The notes under the pieces were generated by a model that had not been told where the DNA came from, searched no databases, and saw only the letters and a list, made by a program, of their open reading frames with translations. A program made the position numbers and the translations under genes. Positions 23,716 through 35,629 of a DNA stretch of 64,000 nucleotides are shown here, one piece after another (positions within the stretch are counted from its first letter, which is position 1; every line of letters begins with the position of its first letter). This DNA comes from Gnetum montanum (Eukaryota > Streptophyta > Gnetopsida > Gnetales > Gnetaceae), in NCBI GenBank assembly GCA_015680685.1, contig MNCI01027278.1, forward strand, positions 54,478 through 118,477, in the 5' to 3' direction.

Positions 23716-24541
23716 TGATGAGTTGTGATATCACGTACGTGATATCACATCCATGATATCGCATCCACCCATGCAATATCGTGTACGCGATATCGCAGCC
23801 CACCGCAATGTCTATAAATAAGAGGCAACTTTCCCTATTTTAGATATCTAGACTTAGACCCTTAGCCAAACTATAGCAGTTTTACCATTTCAGAGTTAGA
23901 ATAATTTGCATGTGCCTGCAATAGGAGTCTTAAAGTGAACAGATCTTTATTCGAGAAAATTGTACCTAAGCACACATTTGTGTACGGAAATAAAGATGAA
24001 CTTTCTGATAAACCTTGCAACATGTTAACTAAGCTAAATAGGATTTAATTATTGTTAAATATTTAAATGCTTTCCTAGATAAGTAATCTCTCTCAACCCT
24101 TGACTCTCCTAGTTAAGTGCACTCAGTACGACTACTTTGAGCACGTGTGTAATGCTTGGTAACCTAGTAACAAGTAGCATTTGGTAATCCCAATAGCGTT
24201 GCATTCATTTAGGGTGTGTGCGACAAGTGGGAATGGATTCTGGTGCTAGGATAATTAGAACTTAGTTACTGAATAGTTAATGAAAGATAGTCATTTAGTT
24301 CTCTTCACCTTCCCCGCTTAGCATAGGACATTAAAAAGATAAAAGATATAAAAATCATATACCTCAAGCTTACTTAACCATATGACCGTGACAATACAAG
24401 TAAGTTTGGGAAGACATCGATTGATTAACCTTAAGTGTTCCATTAAGGCGCGTAAGCATTTAGTCCTTAGAGTTTGATCAGATCAGGCGTGAGATGCTCG
24501 TATTTGTATGGTTGAGTGTAGGGGTACCTCGCCACTCATCA
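23716..24541 (+). repeat. Element A 5' LTR
   Basis: TGATGAG...CTCATCA, a perfect 7-base terminal inverted repeat. U3 starts with dyad-rich GATATC motifs (23725-23796). TATAAATA is at 23813-23820. Repeated GGTAA(C/T)CC.AGTAAC/GGTAATCCC motifs lie in the centre, as in the other family members. Confidence 0.9.
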
Positions 24542-24542
24542 T

Positions 24543-24560
24543 TGGTGTTGTTGCCAAGGA
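24543..24560 (+). other. Element A primer binding site, decayed tRNA-Asp type
   Basis: TGGTGTTGTTGCCAAGGA directly after the LTR. It differs from TGGCGCCGTTGCCGGGGA, the complement of the plant tRNA-Asp 3' end, by C-to-T or G-to-A changes only. Confidence 0.75.
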
Positions 24561-24658
24561 CTTAGTTGTTTGTGCGCTACGTAGAACATAGGAAATCATT
24601 CACATCGTTGGGACACTAGAACGAACCCTTAGGATTGATCAAAAATAAAAATTAGACA

Positions 24659-26732
24659 ATGGTAAATAGCACACTAAACAAGACAAAAATGTCTTCTTCT
24701 TTGCACAAAAGCATTTCACCGCTTAGGACCAACACTAGAGACAGTCAGCGGCACAACATACATAACCAAGATCTGCCAGTTCCTCAACAATTCCATGTGG
24801 TATATATTCATCATGATGAATATGTACCCGACTTTACCTTTATTCTCCATCAAGACGAACAACTGCGTTGGAGAGACTTGGAGGGTAACATAGTATTGCC
24901 CCCAGACCAAGTAGTCCCCAACATGCTCCTTCATGCTCTCGCACGAATAGGCATGTCACAGTTATATGTAGAGTATGTTACATGTGATTATGACACAAGG
25001 AACTACCATTCCACAGAAGCACAACATGAAAGGGACTTGTGACAGGAGAGATACTATACATCGTTGAAGGGCAAAGGACCTCATAACGCTCCACCCGTCT
25101 TAAGGGAAATTAAGAGTGGTGAACCTATTTCAATAGGTTCTTCACAAAATGATGTTCCTCCTCCTAATGATGGTGAGGAGGTGGTATATTAAAACCTTCA
25201 CTCTATGATTCACAACCCTGGTTCTGAATCCCATGAACACCAAGTGTTCAATGAGGGAACACAAACACATGATAAGGGTGGGCAGTATGATTGTAATCAC
25301 GATCAAGGCCAAGACCACTTAAGAGAAGGTACAAAACATTATCATGACAATGGTTCTCCTTCCTCTTTACCTTCATCGTCACATTCACCCTCTTCTTCTG
25401 TATCAGGATGCAATCATAGGGAACCTAACTGTGAGGATAACGGTAAACAAAGTGAAAAACCTTGACGACAGAGTTGAGAATGAAGACAAGGGCATTCTAG
25501 AGAATCACAACATAGAAGAAAGGAAAGCAGGGAACTACGTAAACATCACAAACACTATAAACAAAATGACCACAAAGAACACCTACTTGCAACCTGAAGC
25601 ATGTTAAACATCACAGAGGCTGTAAGGATACCCACAAGGAACCAAAAAGATAGCAAGATCAAGAGACTAGACATGAATAACATCCCACGATTTGAGGGGG
25701 GATACAATGCTGATCCTCAGAACCACTTACAAGCATTTGATGATGCATGTGCCTTGCAAAACATTGAGAACTAGTGGCAAAAATTAAAGTTGTTCCCAAG
25801 GACACTAATAACAGAAGAGAAAAGCTGGTACCAGTCCTTAGAATCGAAATCCATTAGAAGGTCGAGTATGATGCTAGAACTATTTAATGATAAATATCAA
25901 ATGTACTCTTGAGTGTCCAACCTGAAAAGCAAATACAAGGATGGAAGCAGGGAAATAACTAACCCTTGGATGCTACCATGAACTATTATTATGCACTGTT
26001 ACATTATTTCCCGGGCCATGGTTACGCACAACAAGATCAACTATGCCATCTCGTAGATGGGCTTAGGCATGAAACTAGGAGAACCCTTGGAACATATGCC
26101 CAAGGGAGATTATTAGAGCTTAGGTCCCATCAGGTTCATAGATCGTTAGAGCAAGTAGCCAAGGAAGAGGGGGAGCTACATAAGAGAGAAAGTGCGGAAG
26201 AGTACAACCACAATCCTTCCCTCCAAAAAAGGGGAGTGAGATTCTGTGAGGAGGAGAAAGAGTCACCACTTGAAGAGATGGTGAATAGTAAAAACTTATC
26301 GCTCCAAAAATTAACAATAGAGGTGTCAATGAAGGTAGACCAAATGTGGGACTCCTTAGATAGTAGATTTGAAACTATTCTCAAAATCGTAGAGGAGTCT
26401 AAGGAGCGAGGTAGTAACTATGATAAAAAAAGAGGGATTTGGACCATGCACGTAACAAAGGTAAGGGTAAAATGGCCATCACCAAAGAGGTTGTGGATTC
26501 TGATATGGCCAATGATGGTGGATGTGAGATATGCCAATACGACCATCCTAAGGGATGTTGCCCAGTAATCTCACATCTACAAGAGTCTAGGGTGTATGCA
26601 CTCAACCCAAGACTTAACAAACGACAAACACCCCGATGGTTACCTTATCCCCAAGATCATCCAAGGCAGTTCCACCAACCTTTAAAGTATTACCCAAGTG
26701 GAACTCCACCACAACCTATTGAGCAACACTAG
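24659..26732 (+). pseudogene. Element A gag
   Basis: From ATG 24659 an N-terminal segment has EYVPDFTFILHQDEQLRWRD and the PPDQVVPNMLLHAL motif. Stops at 25040-25042 and 25190 break it. The gag core is near 25660-26160: a RFEGGYNADPQNHLQAFDD segment, then a frame shift into LLHYFPGHGYAQQDQLCHLV and KEEGELHKRES. A coiled, acidic segment follows (26270-26400). The nucleocapsid-like CEICQYDHPKGCC is at 26527-26565 in another frame. Gag would form the particle in the cytoplasm. Confidence 0.75.
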
Positions 26733-26939
26733 CAGTGGCAATACCCACAGTCATGGGGGATGCCACCACCAAGGCAATAATACCCTTACTGCAATCGAAT
26801 CCATATGGCCATTACATGTAGCAGCCAATCTCTCCACGTGACTCTGCATATCACGTGACCCCACAACGTCACTACCAAGCTCAAGAGTATTATAGGACTC
26901 CTTCTCTTGGGAGAGACAACACACAAACATACCATCCTC

Positions 26940-27678
26940 CAAACCCATCCACAACTCTCACGCTGATAGCTCCATTACCACCCGCTCCAGTAATGCAAGG
27001 GAAACTCCCCACTCAACCATAGCAACATAATGCTCCAAGAGATGTGAACCATCAACTTGCTGCTAGTTTTGACAATCGTACAAAGAGAAGATCTTTCTTC
27101 AAAACCAATAGTCCAACCAAGCTCTCACAACCACAAGCGGTTGAGCCTTTGAACGCTTCTCCATCAAATAAGGCTTCGGACCTCCCTTCAAACCAAAAAT
27201 AGAGCTCAATGCACACGGTTGTGTTAACGCATGTTGTCATTGACTGGATTAAGGTGGGCCACCTTCCCAGGAAATTCTTTGATCTGGGAAGTCCTCTAAT
27301 CTATCTCCAAGTCACTGGCAATGAACCTCGTAAAGCTCTTCTGGACTAAAGTTCCGAAGTTAACTTAATATCACAAGAGATGTATAAAGCCTGGAACTTG
27401 CCTCCACTAAAGAAGAGTAATATTCTCTTAGACCTAGTTGACCAGTCCATCATTATTCCCTTGAGATTGGTGGAGGACATCGTTACCATTATGTGTGGGT
27501 AGTCATACCCAGCTAATTTCCTAGTGATACAAGTAACCAATGACAAAGAGAACTTCCCAATAATAATGGGGAGGGCATGGCTAAGTACCATAAATGCATG
27601 CCTTGGAATCTATGATCTTTCCCTAGAAATATCTAAGGAAAACACTTTTGGGAAGATCAAGAAGAAGAAAGTTCCATG
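26940..27678 (+). pseudogene. Element A protease, active site destroyed
   Basis: Aligns with 1090-1580: DWIKVGHLPRKF.DLGSPL.YL, then LLD followed by TAA at 27346-27348 where the left-edge copy has LLDSGSG, then SQEMYKAWNLPPLKKSNI and FPIIMGRAWLS. A second stop replaces the Trp of CGW at about 27500. The remaining reading frame is cut by solo LTR D after CCATG. Confidence 0.7.
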
Positions 27679-29251
27679 TGTAATGACCTAAATCATCGGT
27701 GTAAGGTTGGAAGGGAAATAGACACCGAGAGATCATCGGGCAGCCACAGCTGACCCTGCCTTCACCCGAGGACAAACAAGAAAAGTAAACAAAGGTAGAG
27801 TGCCTTGGAGGGTTTGCACGCAAATCAACCAAGGACTTCCCTGAGCATAAGCTACAACTAGCATTGGGATTATTGTAAACGATGTCTTAGAACATGTAAA
27901 TGCATGTAAAATGTAAACATGAGCCGTAAGACGTAAGAAAGTGAGGTGTAAAAAAACGTAAACTATAAACTAAATGTAAACTGAATGTAAGCAGAAATGT
28001 AAGCAGAACGTAAAACATAAAATGGAAATAATGTTTGGTTGGCAAAACATAAATGATCTATTGCGTAGAAAGGATGTGCATCGGTCAAAGCATAGCTGCG
28101 TGTAGATGGCAGGTCGAATGCCTAGCCCCAAGGTGATGTAACGTGATGATGAGATGATGTGATGTGGTGAATGTGAGAAATTCTTGGATGCCAACAGTCA
28201 GGTGTGTCTAGCATCCAAGGATTGCAGGTTCTGTCCTCTCTCAGAATTGCCAATCTCTCCAATTTTGCCTCCCCCATTTATGTGAATTGACAAGGTATTT
28301 ATAGGGTTGGGCCGGGCTCGGGCACAAAATTCAAGAATGAAATCAACAACTGGGAGATGAGAGGAAAGCAGATCTAGTGACATGTATCCAATGGATAGTT
28401 GTGCATGAGTTGGATGTCTGTTGGCGAGAGTTGGATTTGTGTCAGATAGTTGTGCACGAGTTGGATGTGTGTTGGCAAGCTACATTCTTGACCAGGTACA
28501 TTGCATTTTAAAATTCGTGGGTTATTCAAGCCCATGAAAGTACATTTAATTTAGACCGTGGAGGCCTGACATGCCCACAAATGGGATTTACAATGAAATG
28601 TACAACAAGAGAAATTTGACTACCCAGCGTGACCTGCAATGTGACCTCAAAAACTTGTAATTTTGAGCTCAAATCTAGAATTTCCAAAGGCAGGGTCCCA
28701 TAGTATCAATAGTGGACCTTTAGGATGACTTGCACCCTTGAAATCAAGTCATTTTGGCTTAGTTGTGAGGCTCTAAAAGTTGGTGACGGTGATCCTTACG
28801 TTGTGCATCGTCTGAAAACGTAACCCTAGCACCACCAAGTCAAAATGGCATATTTGAGGCCCAAATCTTGGTTTTCTGGAGGCTGGGAGCTGCTGGGGAC
28901 CTTGGTGAAGGTCATGGGGGGTCCTTGTGCTCAATTTTGGCCTATTTTAACTCAATTTCAGGGCTCCAAAAGTTGGTGACGCTGATCCTTATGCTGTGCA
29001 GCGTCTGAAAAAGTAACTAAAGTGTACTTAGCCAAAACCAAACATTTTGAACCCGAAACTTTTGATTCTAGATGCTGGAAGTTAGTGCAATCACTTGTGG
29101 GCCCCGAGGGAACCTTTCTTGTTGAATCATGGGCCTTCGGGGGCTGTTTTGGAGGCCTCCAAGTTTGGTCATGTTGTACTCATGTTGGGTAGTAGCATGA
29201 CTTCACTTGATTCTTGTCTAAAAGTGCTAGGCCAAAATTAGTGGTGTTTCA
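27679..29251 (-). mobile_element. Solo LTR D, nested in element A
   Basis: TGTAATGACC...GTGGTGTTTCA on the plus strand; in its own orientation it starts TGAAACACCACTAATTTTGG and ends ATTACA. It is flanked by CCATG at 27674-27678 and 29252-29256. Removing it and one CCATG restores similarity to 1570-1600 on both sides. The minus-strand TATAAATA is at 28296-28303. There is no internal domain, so it probably arose by LTR-LTR recombination. The terminus groups it with B, E and F. Confidence 0.9.
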
Positions 29252-29256
29252 CCATG

Positions 29257-29566
29257 CATAACATACAGTGATATAGAGGGTGATGGCGTACAAGAATGTT
29301 CATCATTACCTGCATGCAATCGGTGTGCCTAGGAAGTTAACATACAAAAGTGCTTGTATGTAGCAACCACACAACAAAAAGACACCCAATGGTTGATAGC
29401 TAATCAAGAGAGAAACTCACCAATGTGCATGGGACTAACTAGGGGACCAACTTGCACCCACGTAGAAGGCATAGATGCACTGGAGCAAGATTGTCATTGA
29501 CTTCCAAACCTTACCTTGAAAACATCAATTAGGGGAAGTTGGAAAATCTTAAAAAATTCAAACAAA
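29257..29566 (+). pseudogene. Element A post-protease linker up to the pol deletion
   Basis: Matches 1590-1900 (CAAAAGTGCTTGTATG, then ATGGGACTAACTAGGG, then CATCAATTAGGGGAAGTTGG). Homology ends at AAATTCAAACAAATA near 29566, after which reverse transcriptase should start but does not. Confidence 0.7.
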
Positions 29567-31605
29567 TACTTCGATAAGAGAATACTACTTAGTGTGCAAT
29601 AGACCAAACCTTACCATGAATCTAGAATGGTTAATGCACATAACACATCGGAGAAATGATGACCTTGCTCATTATTTTGGATCTCTTCCTTCCAACTTAG
29701 TCATGGGGAAGATGGCCACCTATGCTGATCAATTGAGGCCCTTAGTTCCTTTTTAAGTTTTTGTTTTACACATTTTTGTTTTGCAGATTTCTTTAACTTT
29801 TCTTGTTTTTGTTTTGCAACATCATTCATACCTTTTCATTTATTTGTGTGTTTTCTTATTTTGTTAAGTTTGTCACCTAATAAGTGCTCCTGAAGATGGT
29901 ATGAACTGTATTCTATTGGTTGCTAATGTTTGGTTTTTACCTTTGAGTTATGATGTTGATACTAAGGTATGGTTCTTTTGATATAACAGGCAATGAGTCC
30001 ACATCACCCATGCATCCATGATTTTCTATGGTCTCTCTTAGCTTAGAACTATACAGTCCCTTTTCTTAAATAATAAGAACTATCAACGAATTGGTGACTA
30101 GGCATTTCTCAAACTAAGGAAGGACTCAAGGATTGAAAAGGGTGTGACTTGAAGGGGACTTGATGCATTTTTGTTGGCCATTCTCTTAGGTACTTGGATG
30201 TTTCCTTCTTGAGTTTTCCTTACCATTCAAACGTTGTTCCATTATTGGGAAGCTGAGCTAATAGAAATAATAAGCCTTTGCATGGTGTGATTCTCACAAA
30301 AAAAAAAAAAGAGTGAAAAGTGAGAATTCAAAACACACACCTTAGAAAAAATAATCACTTGGGCTACAAGCATTGGTTATGGAACTAAACAAACATGTTC
30401 TCTCTAACTAAGGTCCTTTCTTGCTTCCTATGCTCTCCTTTCTCATTTTGTTGAAATGGTGGTGACTCTTGGAGAGAGGAATTCTTGTTACTTCAGGTGG
30501 ATGGATTGGCCAATTGTATTAATGTGAAGTCACTCGATGTGGATTGTTTGAGGCTGGATTTCGAATGAGGTCTACTAAGTTACATTAACCATTAACACAC
30601 AAGGGGTTGTACACCACCTTGTTCTTGAGACTTCATTCCATTCTCTTCTTTCCATCGTTCTTTCTCCATTGTTTACCTCATTGCCGATTGTATCAGTAGT
30701 CTATATTTTGCTTGATGCATTATTTTATTTTTGGTAAACTCTTGTGGTTAAGACTTTAACTCTTGCTTCCAAATGACATTTCTAGAGCCTACAGACTCTT
30801 TGAATGTGGGAATGTTAGGGCATTACTGGCATGAGCCTGCTTTGGGGAGGACCCACTCGCATTCCTATTTGGTGCATTAATTAATTTCGTTCCCTTAAAC
30901 ATTTTTGCAATCAACATTTATTTTTTTCATTTCCATCTCTAACATCCATTTCATTAGTGTTTCAGTTGTCTCTTTTTCTTCATTTTTCTTATTCCTTATC
31001 TTTTTCCATTCTCTCACTACTGGAGGTTCGCTCTCAGTCATGGGGGTCCTAGTATAATTTTTTCGATTTTTTCCTAACCCCTACACCTTGGGTAGTCACT
31101 AGTATTATATCTCTAGAATCCACATCAGCCATATCACAACTCAACCAATGGACCTTACACTTAGGCAAGGTATCAACTTCATTTTGATTCATTTACTCTT
31201 GCTAATATAAGACTGTGTTGTGTCTACAGATGACAATCATACACCAATGAATTAGATCTAGAGGGAACACTTGGAATGGACTAGTGCTGGAGCAGTTATG
31301 CAAGGAACAAGATCAATGGCGCAATTATGGATAGACAACAGAAGGCACAATCTTGGTGTCGGCAGCAACAGACTTCACATTCTCTCTCTCTCTCTCTCTC
31401 TCTCAGCTACCAAATAAGGCTAGATGTCAAATATGTATAGTGTTCACTCTTGTTTTCATGAACACTAATATTTTCATGTGTTGTAATGATGATCCGTTCA
31501 CATGTCACCCCATTCACCATTAGTATCATTCAAGTCAATGATCCCATACCTTCCCAATATTTTGTAAGGAACACAAGGACGATTTTTCATTCAGTCATGG
31601 GGGTA
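29567..31605 (+). other. Element A 3' untranslated region
   Basis: No ORF above background. Includes an A-rich run (30298-30311), the (CT)n run at 31380-31404 and the short purine tract ATGGGGGTA (31597-31605) just before the 3' LTR, which would prime plus-strand synthesis. No envelope-like ORF was recognised. Confidence 0.6.
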
Positions 31606-32403
31606 TGATGAGCCATGATATCACATCCACTTATGCGATATCGCATATGCAATATTACAGCCCACCACAATGTCTATAAATAAGAGGTAGCTTTCCCTAT
31701 TTTAGGTATCTAAACTTAGACCCTTAGCCAAACTATAGTAGTTTTACCATTCCAGAGTTAGAATAATCTCCATGTGTCTGTAGTAGGAGTCTTAAAGTGA
31801 ATGAATCTTTATTCGAGCAAATTGTACCTAAGCACACATTTGTGTACGACAATAAAGATGAACTTTCTGATAAACCTTGCAGCATGTGGACTAAGCTAAA
31901 TAGGATTTAATTATTGTTAAATATTTAAATGCTTTCCTAGATAAGTAATCTCTTTCAACCCTTGACTCTCCTAGTTAAGTGCACTCCATACGACTGCTTC
32001 GAGCACGTGTGTAACACTTGGTAACCCAGTAACGAGTAGCACTTGGTAATCCCAACAGCGTTGCACTGGTTCAGGGTGTGTGTGGCAAGTGGGAACAAAT
32101 GCTGGTGCTAGGATAATTAGAACTTAGTTAGTGAATAATTAATGAAAGTTAGTCATTTAGTTCTCTTCACCTTCCCCTCTTAGCATAGGACATTAAAAAG
32201 ATAAAAGATATAAAAATCGTATACCTCAAGCTTACTTAACCATACAACTGTGACAATACAAGTAAGTTTGGGAAGACAGCGATTGATTAACCTTAAGTGT
32301 TCCATTAACGCGCGTAAGCACTTAGTCCCTGGAGTTCAACCGGATCACGCATGAGATGCTCGTATTCATATGGTTGAGTGTAGAGGTACCTCGCCACTCA
32401 TGA
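31606..32403 (+). repeat. Element A 3' LTR
   Basis: TGATGAGCC...CTCATGA, collinear with the 5' LTR. The terminal CA has become GA. It lacks part of the first GATATC cluster present at 23725-23760. TATAAATA at 31675-31682. Followed by GTAAG (32404-32408). Confidence 0.9.
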
Positions 32404-33277
32404 GTAAGCAACCCCAACCCACATAACGCTCACTACCGTGGACTTAGTGACATCATGAACAACACACAACAACAAACTAGGACTGACCCTTATACTCCGC
32501 CAAACATAAGAGCTCTTAGTCAAAGTAACATAAATACTCAAATTGACTCATCCCAAACAAACACCCCACAATGACCAAATCCACCTTCTATACTTAGAAG
32601 AACTCCACCTCAACAAGAAATCAAAGATGTACCTAAGACTTACGATGTAGTTGAGGATTTGAAGACAATTAAATCTAACATCTCCATGTATGACCTTTTA
32701 CAATTTAATGAAATGAAAGAGGTATTTCAAGAGATAGTTCGTAAAGTAGAAACTAATAAAGAAAAATCGACAACCGCTAAAAAGAAAGTTCACTTCACAA
32801 AAATTCCTAACACCTTATCAGTACAAAATGTAAATAATTCTATGATGAGTAGGAAATAACAACCTCCTTTTCTAAAAACTCTAATTATTTTAAGAAACAA
32901 TGTTCACAATTATTTGATGGATTCTGGAGTAACTCTTAATATCATGCCACTTGAGGTATGTAAGACTTTAGGAGCACAAATGATATCACAAATGAAAAAT
33001 GTCATTCAACTTGATGGGTCCAATGTACCTATAGTAGGGTCATTAAAAGGAGTGAAAGTGAAACTTAAACAATACCCTACATTCACATGTTACATAGATA
33101 TCTTGCTAGTTGACATGTCACCTACCTATGGTGTGCTCCTATCTAGAACTTTTGCAGCCAAGTTTGGGGGCTTCTTTAGGTCAGATTTCTTAGAGTTATT
33201 AATCCCTATCAAAGGAAAATCTGAATACATGACTATACCTCAAGAACCCTTCTATAAACAAGTAGTTACATCCTTAG
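32404..33277 (+). pseudogene. Element C gag end and aspartic protease (between A and B)
   Basis: Resumes the gag frame of 23715 after one GTAAG copy. It continues through one TGA (32572-32574) and a TAA (32857-32859) into the protease: NYLMDSGVTLNIMP at about 32908-32950, then KGVKVKLKQYPTFTCYIDIL and a YGVLLSRTFAAKFGG flap-like strand. The segment YDVVEDLKTIKSNISMYDLL before it is a typical gag-protease junction of this lineage. Element B interrupts it after TCCTTAG. Confidence 0.8.
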
Positions 33278-35222
33278 TAAAACACCCCAAATTTTTAAGT
33301 CATTCTTGCTTCACCGGGTCTTTAAAATTCAAGCAGTGTCATGACACTTCGACAAGAAATGGATGCTCTGAGTTTAGACTATCCAGTTTGGCAAGTTTTC
33401 TATGCCCAATGTTGACAGGCTCAACGGACTCTCTAGCCTGCCCACCTGGGTAGCTCATCCAGCTGATAGCCTACTTAGAAGCGATGCGTGGAGCTATCGA
33501 TGGTGCTCAGGATGCATGAAACAGTTTGGCAAGTTTTCTAGCTAAGAAGCTTGCTACACTACACTACGCTATATAGCGTAGCAAGCTTCGAGAGACAGTT
33601 ATTCAGGCAATCAACTACGAACTGTTGCAAGACAGACTGCTACACTATGCTACGCTACACAACGTAGCATAGCGTAGCAAGAGCAATCTAAGAGGGCTTA
33701 GCTTACTTAGTAATCTCAATTACACTCAGTTAGTACCTTTGGCCTTCAAAAATAGTTTCTTCACTCAACCTCAAGCCCTTCAGCAAAGCTCCTCTCACTA
33801 GAAAAGTAGCATATCAAGCAAAAATCAAGTTATAATGCATGCTACGTAGCGTAGCACAGCATAGCAACGATGCAAGAACAGCAAAAGGCATCTCCAAAAT
33901 GCAGAATTAACAAGTTCAAAAGCTTCACCTCGCAGATGACAAATGTTGCAGATTGTCAACGTGATCATCAAAGAGAGAAGGTTGTAAATTGCAGTTAAGG
34001 CCAGGTGCTATGCTGTGCTACACTACGTAGCATAGCATAGCATAGCAAAGAGTTAGCCTATACATTTCAAAGACTTCTAGCACATGCAATCAACTCTGAA
34101 GCAAATTTCTTCTTCAAACTAGTGGCTACGCTATACTACACTAGATAGCATAGCACGGCGTAGCAAATAGCTATGCTACACCAACATGCTACGCTCCATA
34201 GCGTAGCATAGTGTAGCATGCAACTATGCTATGCCAACATGCTACGCTACACAACATAGGACAGGGTAGCAAGCGGCTACGCTACGCAAACATGCTACGT
34301 TCCACAACATAGCGTAGTAGGCAACAACGCTACATCAATTTGCTTCACTCTTTGTTTGCATCATTGACACACATCTTCAGTTTCAACAACGTGATTGTAG
34401 TGTGGCATGCTCGTCAATCAATCAGCTTTGCATAACCATGTGGCATGGACACATCAACACCTTGTGGGCCCAGGACACGTGGCATCTAAACCGCATCATT
34501 TGCATGCTCTTAGACCTATAAATAACTCAACGAGCAATGCTCAAAGGCTTGAAAAACTTAAAGGTTAATATTTTGGGCATTTTTGAGCATTGTTGGCATT
34601 GGTTGGTAAACCAACAATTTAAAGGGAATTTTTGAACGATTGGAAAGTTTAGTAAACATTTGGCTTGGCAAAGATTAAATTGGAAATCTTGAGTATTGTA
34701 AACATTCCTGAGTTGACAAAGCCAAATAGTGCACATTCCCATCTGGCATTCTATTAGCTCTTTCCTGATGCCTTTGTAGCATTTTGCATTGTTAGCTCTT
34801 GGATCCGCATTCAAGCATACAGTTGGCTTGCTTTGAACTTGTTTGGTTACTTTTGGGATCTCTGTGTGCCCCTGCATCACGTAACCGATTGTATCCACCT
34901 TAGCAAAGTAAAATCGTAATCTTGAAACGGTGCATTTCCTAACTCTAGTTTACTTTATTCTTCTGCTTATCATCGTGTCTTACATTGTTTTTGCTTCCTT
35001 GCATATAATAATCATTATTTTTATGCAAATAAACATTGTTTTCAATTCACACATTTGCAAAGGTTATAGTAACACCAATTAAGTCCTTTTCTGATCGACC
35101 AGACCATTCAAGGCACCCCATTTTTATTTATCCAGCACAGCCCTCACACGGATCTAGGGTTAAGACTATCTAATCGATGACCTCTCGGTCTTTTTCAGCC
35201 ACCGATGTTTTCGGTCGCTACA
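33278..35222 (+). repeat. Element B 5' LTR
   Basis: TAAAACACCCC...TCGGTCGCTACA; the leading TG has become TA, while the 3' LTR keeps TGAAACACCC. TATAAATA at 34517-34524. 33548-34315 is dense in GCTACGCTA/TAGCGTAGC motifs arranged as palindromes. Near the end the GACC...CAAGGCACCCCATTT block parallels a block near the E and F LTR ends. Confidence 0.9.
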
Positions 35223-35629
35223 GTTTTCTAGCACTAGAAGGAGGGCCTTTTGGTGCCTTTTCTGTATTTCACAGTAGTCTTGTATGCATTCTTCACCCCA
35301 ACATGCACTAACGTAAACTTGACACCCTTTGTGGTTTTTCATGCATCGTGTGATGTAGATTAGTTTCTTTGACGATTCTTCTGAAACCCTGCAGGACATA
35401 AAGCATCCGATCACCATTTGACCCACTTATTTCATGGTAGTCTTGCATGTGTTCTATACCCTGACATGCATTACCATAAACTTGATACCCTTTGGTGGTT
35501 GTTTACGCATCGTGTGATACAGATCGGTCACTTCAACAATTCTTTCAAAGTCCTACAACGCATAAAGCTTTTGATCACTTTCTGGTCTCCTCATCTTTTT
35601 TGTTTGCAAACCCGTCTAGCTTTACCATA
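35223..35629 (+). other. Element B leader with primer site and internal duplication
   Basis: The primer site at about 35228-35246 reads CTAGCACTAGAAGGAGGGCC. Then come two imperfect copies of a block of about 190 bases (about 35255-35410 and 35430-35585), each with TAGTCTTG.ATG, CTTGA.ACCCTTTG.GG, GCATCGTGTGAT and CATAAAGC. Gag begins right after. Confidence 0.65.

Larger units (their letters stand above)
23716..32403 (+). mobile_element. Element A: Athila-like LTR retrotransposon, pol deleted
   Basis: LTRs 23716-24541 and 31606-32403 are flanked by GTAAG duplications. Internal order is primer site (tRNA-Asp type), gag, linker, protease, then a deletion junction near 29566 that removes reverse transcriptase, RNase H and integrase, then a 2-kb 3' untranslated region with a CT microsatellite and GGGGG tract. 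Solo LTR D sits in the protease region. It is defective and needed another element's enzymes to move. Confidence 0.9.

Noticed and set aside
33548-34315. Palindrome cluster as a centromeric or satellite block
   Set aside because: The same pattern recurs at the same place in the partner LTR, so it belongs to the element.
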